In this document: one piece after another, positions 1 through 4,226 of the stretch | How the letters are laid out: every line of letters begins with the position of its first letter | Position numbering within the stretch: position 1 is the stretch's first letter | Source: Elusimicrobiota bacterium | Lineage (GTDB): Bacteria; Elusimicrobiota; Elusimicrobia; UBA1565; UBA9628 | Direction of reading: 5' to 3' | Length of the DNA stretch: 6,358 nucleotides | Assembly: GCA_028717525.1 (NCBI GenBank) | Contig: JAQUNT010000143.1 | Span: 1-6,358, forward strand | Position numbers and translations under genes: made by a program | The notes under the pieces: model-generated | The model's input: only the letters and a program-made list of their open reading frames with translations | The model's database searches: none | Told to the model about the DNA's origin: nothing

Positions 1-599
1 CCGATCTCCGTGCGGCCCTGGTAGAAGGCCAGGCTGGAGGCGTCGAAGTAGGAGCGGTTGGAGGCGATCTGGGGGGTCAGCTCGAGGGCCAGGACGCTGC
101 CGTCCCGGAGGCGCACGCTGCGGCCATCCGCGGAGAGGACCGCGCCCTCGATCAACTCGTGAGAGCCGATCCAGACCAAAGCCGGGGGGCCGGCCTTGGG
201 CGTGGCGATGACCTCGTCGAGCAGGTACCACTTGCCCTCGACCGGGCCGCGGCAGGACTCGCAGCGGCCGGTGCCCAGCACGAAGTCGTCCTCCGGATAG
301 AGCCCCACGTAGCCGGCGCTGATGCCGCGTGCCGAGGACGGGAGAACCGCAGCGGGTGCCGCTGCGGCCGGCGCAGACTGGGGCTGGGGCTTGGCCGGAG
401 GCGCGAGGACGGCGGTCGGCCGCGCCCGGTAAGGCGGGACGACCACGGCTTCGGCGGCGGGGCGCGCGAAGCGCGAGCCGTCGAAGACCGAGGCGGCCGC
501 GGTCCGGGCGTCGAGGAGGCTGCCCAGGGCGAGGTCGCTCGCCGCGGCCGGCAAGGCCAGGCTGGCGCAGAGCCAGCCGATCAGCAGGAGTCTTCTCAA
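1..599 (-). CDS. Exported protein of unknown function, 5' part only (runs off the window)
   Basis: The first 199 residues are visible; the C-terminus lies beyond the window edge. The start is TTG at 599-597. It is forced: the only in-frame codons between it and an in-frame TGA (617-615, also the stop of the upstream transporter gene) are TAT, AAT, CTA, GGG and GTC, none of them a start. The N-terminus is a classic Sec signal peptide: Arg-Arg, a hydrophobic core (LLLIGWLCASLAL), then a small-residue cleavage region, probably cut after the Ala run near residue 20 or 21. A Pro/Ala-rich low-complexity linker follows (about 50-90), then a more ordered region with a CxxC pair (C113, C116), aromatic-rich beta-like segments and a motif resembling an SH3/Kow-type strand pattern (GxxLSADGRSVRLRDGSVLALEL, broken here into pieces around 152-173). 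I do not recognise the family. It is expected in the periplasm or outside the cell; CxxC could be a disulfide or metal site. A promoter sits directly upstream, so it is probably transcribed on its own. Confidence 0.75.
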   Translation of the reverse strand, partial: MRRLLLIGWLCASLALPAAASDLALGSLLDARTAAASVFDGSRFARPAAEAVVVPPYRARPTAVLAPPAKPQPQSAPAAAAPAAVLPSSARGISAGYVGLYPEDDFVLGTGRCESCRGPVEGKWYLLDEVIATPKAGPPALVWIGSHELIEGAVLSADGRSVRLRDGSVLALELTPQIASNRSYFDASSLAFYQGRTEI

Positions 600-608
600 G
601 ACCCCTAG

Positions 609-617
609 ATTATATCA
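609..617 (-). promoter_or_regulatory. Extended -10 promoter (TGATATAAT) for the exported-protein gene
   Basis: On the minus strand, positions 617-609 read TGATATAAT, a perfect extended -10 (TGn plus TATAAT). The TTG start codon lies 9 bases downstream, so with normal spacing the transcript would begin about 3 bases before the start codon. The TGn part is also the TGA stop codon of the transporter gene. No -35 match to TTGACA is visible at 16-18 bases upstream; extended -10 promoters often do without one. An AGGGG is present but only 3 bases from the TTG, too close for a normal ribosome-binding site. Confidence 0.6.
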
Positions 618-1547
618 GGCGGGTTGGGCGGGCGCCTGGGCATCCGGGCCCAGGAGAGGGTGGGACTTCGGTCCCCCGCCGGCCTGCGCAGACATGCTCA
701 TGCGCGAGAGCCAGTACGCCCCCGCCAGGGTCACGACCAGCCCCGCCACCTGGACGGGGTGGATGCTCTCCCGCCCCAGGGCCCAGGAGAAGAGCATGGT
801 CAGGGCCGGGTAGGAGAGCAGGAAGGCGGTGGCCTTGGCCAAGTCCATCCTGAGGATGGCCGCGTACCAGAGCAGGAGGGCCAGGGCGTTCATGAGCAGG
901 CCCTGCGCGGCCAGGACGGCCAGGGAATCCGCGGACCAGCTCCAGCGCCCGCCGTGCCGGACGGCCCAGGCGGAGAGCGGCGCCAGGAGCAGCAAGCCGA
1001 AGAAGTTGCGCGACCCCGAGACGAGCACCGCGTCGAGTCCCTTGGGCAGGCGCTTGGCGATGACGTGGGAGACCTGGTACATCCACGGCGTGCACAGGAT
1101 CATCAGGTCGCCCTTCCAGCCCTGGCCGCCCAGGTCGTGGGCCAGGATCAGGCCGGTGCCGGAAACCACCAGCAGGCTGGCCGCGATCTGGGCCGGGCCG
1201 ATGGCCTCGCGCAGGAGCCAGGCCGAGAGCCCGGCGGAGTAGAGCACCTCGACCTGCGCCATCACGGCCGCGTTGGCCGGCGTGGTGTAGCGCAGGGCTT
1301 CCAGGTAGATGAGGGAGGCCGAGCAGCTCAGCGCCGCCATAGCCAGCAGAGGCAGGCCCACCGAGGCGGTGAGGACCCGGCGCCAGCGGCCGTCCCTGAG
1401 GAGCCAGGGCAGGGCGGCGAGCAGGCCGAGGAGCAGGCCCGCGTGGAAGAAGAGCGTGGTGCTGTAGCGACTCAGGCCGCTCTGCCCGATGATGGGCCAG
1501 AAGGCGTTGAGCAGCCAGCAGCCGACCAGAGCGGCGAATGGCGGCAC
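615..1547 (-). CDS. EamA/DMT-superfamily membrane transporter
   Basis: A 310-residue integral inner-membrane protein of the drug/metabolite transporter superfamily, the normal length for two EamA repeats. About ten hydrophobic helices can be traced (near 4-22, 30-51, 58-79, 87-112, 118-136, 147-163, 172-194, 207-229, 234-256, 263-281). Each half ends with the family pattern: ALRYTTPANAAVMAQ with LLREAI in the first, and ILRMDLAKATAFLLSYPALT with LGRE and GLVVTLAGAYWLSR in the second. Members export metabolites, amino acids or drugs by proton antiport; the substrate cannot be read from sequence. The C-terminal 29 residues are a polar Pro/Gly/Ala tail. The start is GTG at 1547-1545. It is forced, because the ten codons back to the in-frame TAG of the preceding gene contain no other start. 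A TATAAT ends 6 bases before the GTG, so a leaderless message is likely. The family call is firm and the substrate unknown. Confidence 0.92.
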   Translation of the reverse strand: MPPFAALVGCWLLNAFWPIIGQSGLSRYSTTLFFHAGLLLGLLAALPWLLRDGRWRRVLTASVGLPLLAMAALSCSASLIYLEALRYTTPANAAVMAQVEVLYSAGLSAWLLREAIGPAQIAASLLVVSGTGLILAHDLGGQGWKGDLMILCTPWMYQVSHVIAKRLPKGLDAVLVSGSRNFFGLLLLAPLSAWAVRHGGRWSWSADSLAVLAAQGLLMNALALLLWYAAILRMDLAKATAFLLSYPALTMLFSWALGRESIHPVQVAGLVVTLAGAYWLSRMSMSAQAGGGPKSHPLLGPDAQAPAQPA

Positions 1548-1553
1548 GACGGT

Positions 1554-1562
1554 ATTATAGCA
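1554..1562 (-). promoter_or_regulatory. Extended -10 promoter (TGCTATAAT) for the EamA transporter gene
   Basis: Minus-strand positions 1562-1554 read TGCTATAAT, a perfect extended -10. Exactly six bases (ACCGTC) separate it from the GTG start at 1547. This places the expected transcription start on the first base of the start codon, giving a leaderless message. There is no Shine-Dalgarno sequence and no room for one. The element lies wholly within the 27-base gap after the stop of the zinc-ribbon gene. No -35 consensus is visible. Confidence 0.65.
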
Positions 1563-1574
1563 ACTCGTCCCGCG

Positions 1575-2408
1575 CTACATCCTGACGGGGAGCAGGACCA
1601 GGTCGTATTGGGACTCGTCCTGCGCCTCGGGAGGCAGGAGCGGGACGTGCAGGACCTCGGTCTGCAGGAGCAGGGCGGCGGCTTCCTGGCGCTCGCCCCG
1701 GCTGCGGCTCCGGTAGGGCCGGGAGTCCTCCTCCAGGTATTCGCCGCGGTAATCCTTGTGGCGGACCGTGACGTCGAAGCCGCCCTCGTCGGCGCGCGGG
1801 ATGCGCAGAGAGTAGTCCCCGCGCGGACCCGTCGCCGCGCGCAGGCTCAGGCCCGAGGCGCGGGAGGTGAAGGTCACCTTGGCTCCCACGACCGGCTTGA
1901 GGCTGAAGAGGTCATAGGCCACGCCGTGCGCCTTCCAGTGATCGGGCCGGGCCGGCTTGGCCGCGTGGGGGGGCGGAGCCGTGCCGAGGCCGGGGGCGGC
2001 GGCCATGGGCTCGGCCTCGGCGGCGTCGTCGGCGGCGACGGGGGCGGCGGCCATGGGCTCGGCCTCGGCGGCGTCGGCCGGCGCCTGCGGCGCGGGCGGG
2101 CTGCCGGGGACGATGCTGCCCGGGATCGCGCGCTCCTCCGTCAGCCAGTGCGCGCTGGCCAGAATCCGGTCGCGGAACGCGGCCAGGCTCTGGGGGTTGG
2201 CGTAGGCGCGATAGCCGGCCCAGAGCACGGCCGCTGACAGCAGGAGCTTCAGCAGGAGCTTCATCCGCCTCCGGCCGCGGATCTCCCGGGCCGCGATGAT
2301 GTCGTGCATGATCTCCGAGCGCGAGCGGGGCCTCAGGCACACCGGGCAGGAGGTCTCCGTGGGCGTGATCTCGGATTGGCAGCCCGGGCACTTGGCTAGG
2401 TTCTGCAT
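1575..2408 (-). CDS. Zinc-ribbon, single-pass membrane protein with carboxypeptidase-regulatory-like domain
   Basis: A 277-residue protein with four visible parts. Residues 7-24 form a zinc ribbon (C7-P-G-C10 and C21-P-V-C24). An amphipathic basic stretch (about 30-48, ending RGRRR) precedes one transmembrane helix (about 50-68); by the positive-inside rule the N-terminus is cytoplasmic. A Pro/Ala-rich linker (about 93-155) carries a 16-residue tandem repeat. Residues about 160-225 look like a CarboxypepD_reg-like beta-sandwich: GVAYDLFSLKPVVGAKVTF, then TGPRGDYSLRIP, then FDVTVRHKDYRGEY. Such domains are usually extracytoplasmic, which agrees with the topology. The gene begins 26 bases after the ATPase stop codon with no promoter-like element between, so the two are probably cotranscribed. 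The ATG at 2408 is preferred because the zinc ribbon is encoded from there; an internal ATG at 2264 (residue 49) follows GGAGG and could give a shorter form. The function is unknown; a role tied to the ATPase is inference from position and topology. Confidence 0.82.
   Translation of the reverse strand: MQNLAKCPGCQSEITPTETSCPVCLRPRSRSEIMHDIIAAREIRGRRRMKLLLKLLLSAAVLWAGYRAYANPQSLAAFRDRILASAHWLTEERAIPGSIVPGSPPAPQAPADAAEAEPMAAAPVAADDAAEAEPMAAAPGLGTAPPPHAAKPARPDHWKAHGVAYDLFSLKPVVGAKVTFTSRASGLSLRAATGPRGDYSLRIPRADEGGFDVTVRHKDYRGEYLEEDSRPYRSRSRGERQEAAALLLQTEVLHVPLLPPEAQDESQYDLVLLPVRM
1991..2076. repeat. Tandem direct repeat, 38-bp identical copies, 48-bp period
   Basis: Positions 1991-2028 and 2039-2076 are identical over 38 bases with a 48-base (16-codon) offset, so the reading frame is kept. 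The repeat lies within the linker of the zinc-ribbon/membrane protein and encodes two copies of an acidic/Ala-rich unit (DAAEAEPMAAAP at about 112-123 and 128-139). Identity at every codon position, including third bases, points to a recent slippage duplication rather than selection for the protein repeat. Such linker units vary easily in copy number between strains. Confidence 0.85.
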
Positions 2409-2420
2409 CGCTCTGGACTC

Positions 2421-2435
2421 GCGCCGGTGCGGCGC
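2421..2435 (-). other. Small perfect hairpin between the ATPase and zinc-ribbon genes
   Basis: The minus strand reads GCGCCG-CAC-CGGCGC, a perfect 6-base-pair all-GC stem with a 3-base loop, starting at the last base of the ATPase stop codon and ending 12 bases before the next ATG. No T-run follows, so it is not a canonical intrinsic terminator. It could stabilise or attenuate the dicistronic message, or be chance in GC-rich DNA. Confidence 0.35.
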
Positions 2436-4177
2436 TAGGTGTTGGTCAGGACCTCTTCGACCGAGGTGATCCCGCGCAGCACCTTGAGCCAGCCGCTGGT
2501 GCGCAGGTTCCACATGCCGTTGCGCAGCGCGACGTCCTGGAGCCGGTGCGCCTCGGCCTTCCCGCGCGCGATGATCTCCTTCATCTCGGGAAGGAGGCGG
2601 TACACCTCGTAGATCCCGATGCGCCCCTGGAAGCCGGTGCTGTGGCAGCGGGGGCAACCTTTGGGCCTGTAGAAGGATAGATTCGGGGGCAGCTCCGAAG
2701 CGGGGATCCGGGACTCCTTGAGCACCTGGGCCATGAGGTTCTCGTCCGGGGCGTAGGCCTCGCGGCAGGAGGTGCAGAGGACCCGGATCAGGCGCTGCGC
2801 CGCGACCAGCTCCAGGCAGCTGGAGAGGAGGAAGGGCTCGGCGCCCAGGTCGAGCAGGCGCGGCGTGCAGCCCATGGCGTCGTTGGTGTGCAACGTGGAC
2901 AGGACCATGTGGCCCGTCAGCGCGGCGCGGATGCAGATCTCGGCGGTCTCCTCGTCGCGGACTTCGCCGACCAGCAGGATGTCCGGGTCCTGGCGCAGGA
3001 ACGAGCGCAGGGCCGCGGCGAAGGTCAGCCCGATGTTGGGCTTGACTTCGACCTGGGTCAGGCCCTTCATCTTGATCTCCACGGGGTCCTCGATGGTGAG
3101 GAAATTGAGGCTCGGGGTCTTGATGGCGTTGAGCAGGGCGTAGAGCGTGGAGGTCTTGCCCGAGCCGGTGGGGCCGGTGAGGAAGATCATCCCGTGGGGG
3201 AGACGGGCCGCCTCCAGGAAATGGTCCCGCTGCCTCGGCTCGAGCCCGATCTTGTCCAGGTCGAATTGGACGGCCCCCTTGTCGAGCAGGCGCAGCACGA
3301 CCTTCTCGCCGAAGGCCGCCGGGCAGGTGGACATCCGGATGTCGATGGGGCGGTCTTGGAGCTTGATGGAGAACGCGCCGTCCTGGGGCAGGCGGCGCTC
3401 GGCGATATCCAGGCGCGCCACGATCTTCAGGCGCGAGACCAGCGTGAGGAAGAGGTCCCGGGGCGGGGGGGTGCGCTCGTAGAGCATGCCGTCGATGCGG
3501 AAGCGCAGGATGGGCTGGTCGTCGAAGATCTCCAGATGGATGTCGGAGGCGCGCTCGGAGACGGCCTGCTTGAGTATGGCGTTGACCAGCTGGATCGCCA
3601 TGGGGGCGCCGGAGGCGGGCGAGGCCTTGTCCAGGTCGATGGTTCCCACCGCCAGGTCGACGGTTTCGCGGGACGCCGCCCCCGCCGGGCCGGGGCTCTT
3701 GGGGGCATCCAAGGCCTGCTCGATGAAGCCCGCGCGCGAGCCGTAGAGGGTGTCGATCTGCCGGAGGATCTGGGAGCGCGCGGCCACGAAGGGCTCGATC
3801 TGGAGCTTGGTCGTCATCTGGAGCACCTCGGCGACCCCCAGGTTCTCCGGATCGGCGAACGCGACGGCGAGGATGTTGCCTTCGCGGAACAGGGGCACGG
3901 TCAGGTTCTTGCGGGCGAAGTCCTCCGGCACGAGCTTGTCGAGCCCCTGGTCGGTCTCGACGCGCAGGAGTCTGTTCGAGTCCGACGCGAAGGGCAGCCC
4001 GAACTGCTCGGCGAGCGCCGATGCGATGACTTCTTCGCTGGCCAGCCCTTCCTTCATCAGGGCTTCCGCGAAAGTCCACTTGTTGCGGCGCGCCGCCTGC
4101 TCGGCCTTGACCTTCTGGGTGTCGTCGATGACCCCCCGCTGGATGAGTATGCCGGCGAGGTCGCGGCTCAGGCCCAT
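2435..4177 (-). CDS. GspE/PilB-family type II secretion / type IV pilus assembly ATPase
   Basis: A complete 580-residue hexameric traffic ATPase, full family length. It powers pilin or pseudopilin polymerisation at the cytoplasmic face of the inner membrane. The N-terminal domain (about 1-147) resembles MshEN/T2SSE_N, for example GLASEEVIASALAEQFGLPF. The core has the linker and N2 segment (SDIHLEIFDDQPILRFRIDG, about 211-230), Walker A GPTGSGKT (335-342), the Asp box TIEDPVE (361-367), Walker B ILLVGEVRDEE (400-410) and the His box TGHMVLSTLHTND (421-433). The C-terminal tetracysteine zinc site is intact (C468, C471, C508, C511), as in PilB/GspE but not in PilT retraction ATPases. All catalytic motifs are present, so it should be active. 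The N-terminal RLG motifs that bind c-di-GMP in MshE are degenerate. PilB and GspE cannot be separated here because no pilin, platform or secretin gene is in view. The ATG at 4177 is the first possible start; a -10-like element ends 7 bases upstream of it. Confidence 0.96.
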   Translation of the reverse strand: MGLSRDLAGILIQRGVIDDTQKVKAEQAARRNKWTFAEALMKEGLASEEVIASALAEQFGLPFASDSNRLLRVETDQGLDKLVPEDFARKNLTVPLFREGNILAVAFADPENLGVAEVLQMTTKLQIEPFVAARSQILRQIDTLYGSRAGFIEQALDAPKSPGPAGAASRETVDLAVGTIDLDKASPASGAPMAIQLVNAILKQAVSERASDIHLEIFDDQPILRFRIDGMLYERTPPPRDLFLTLVSRLKIVARLDIAERRLPQDGAFSIKLQDRPIDIRMSTCPAAFGEKVVLRLLDKGAVQFDLDKIGLEPRQRDHFLEAARLPHGMIFLTGPTGSGKTSTLYALLNAIKTPSLNFLTIEDPVEIKMKGLTQVEVKPNIGLTFAAALRSFLRQDPDILLVGEVRDEETAEICIRAALTGHMVLSTLHTNDAMGCTPRLLDLGAEPFLLSSCLELVAAQRLIRVLCTSCREAYAPDENLMAQVLKESRIPASELPPNLSFYRPKGCPRCHSTGFQGRIGIYEVYRLLPEMKEIIARGKAEAHRLQDVALRNGMWNLRTSGWLKVLRGITSVEEVLTNT

Positions 4178-4184
4178 GCCTACA

Positions 4185-4193
4185 TATATAGCA
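4185..4193 (-). promoter_or_regulatory. Probable extended -10 promoter (TGCTATATA) for the ATPase gene
   Basis: Minus-strand positions 4193-4185 read TGCTATATA. This keeps the TGn extension and the first four bases of TATAAT but not the last two. Seven bases (TGTAGGC) separate it from the ATG at 4177, putting the expected transcription start at or one base before the ATG. It sits in the 49-base gap after the HKD-protein stop codon, in one of the few AT-rich patches of the window. No proper Shine-Dalgarno sequence is present. The same layout at two other genes raises confidence. Confidence 0.5.
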
Positions 4194-4226
4194 TTTAAGA
4201 CCGGGAAGGCGAAGGCGCGCGGGGGC

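Noticed and set aside
632..637. -35 box for the TGATATAAT promoter
   Set aside because: At the standard 17-base spacing the minus strand reads AGGCGC, with no resemblance to TTGACA. The promoter is better described as extended -10 only.
624..2237. Long plus-strand open frame of 537 codons
   Set aside because: It runs antisense to the transporter and zinc-ribbon genes, both of which have recognisable domains. Its product is low-complexity Gly/Arg/Gln-rich, as expected for an antisense frame in GC-rich DNA.
2409..4079. Minus-strand frame extending upstream of the zinc-ribbon start through the ATPase gene
   Set aside because: The upstream part is an out-of-frame Pro/Arg-rich reading of the ATPase gene. 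The real coding starts at the ATG at 2408, where the zinc ribbon begins.
2888..4198. Plus-strand open frame of 436 codons opposite the ATPase gene
   Set aside because: The opposite strand encodes every conserved GspE/PilB motif. The plus-strand product is rich in Gly, Asp, Leu and Val with no domain pattern, a typical mirror frame.
4178..4226. Possible terminator between the HKD protein and the ATPase gene
   Set aside because: No strong stem followed by a T-run could be found in the 49 bases; only GC-rich partial symmetry.
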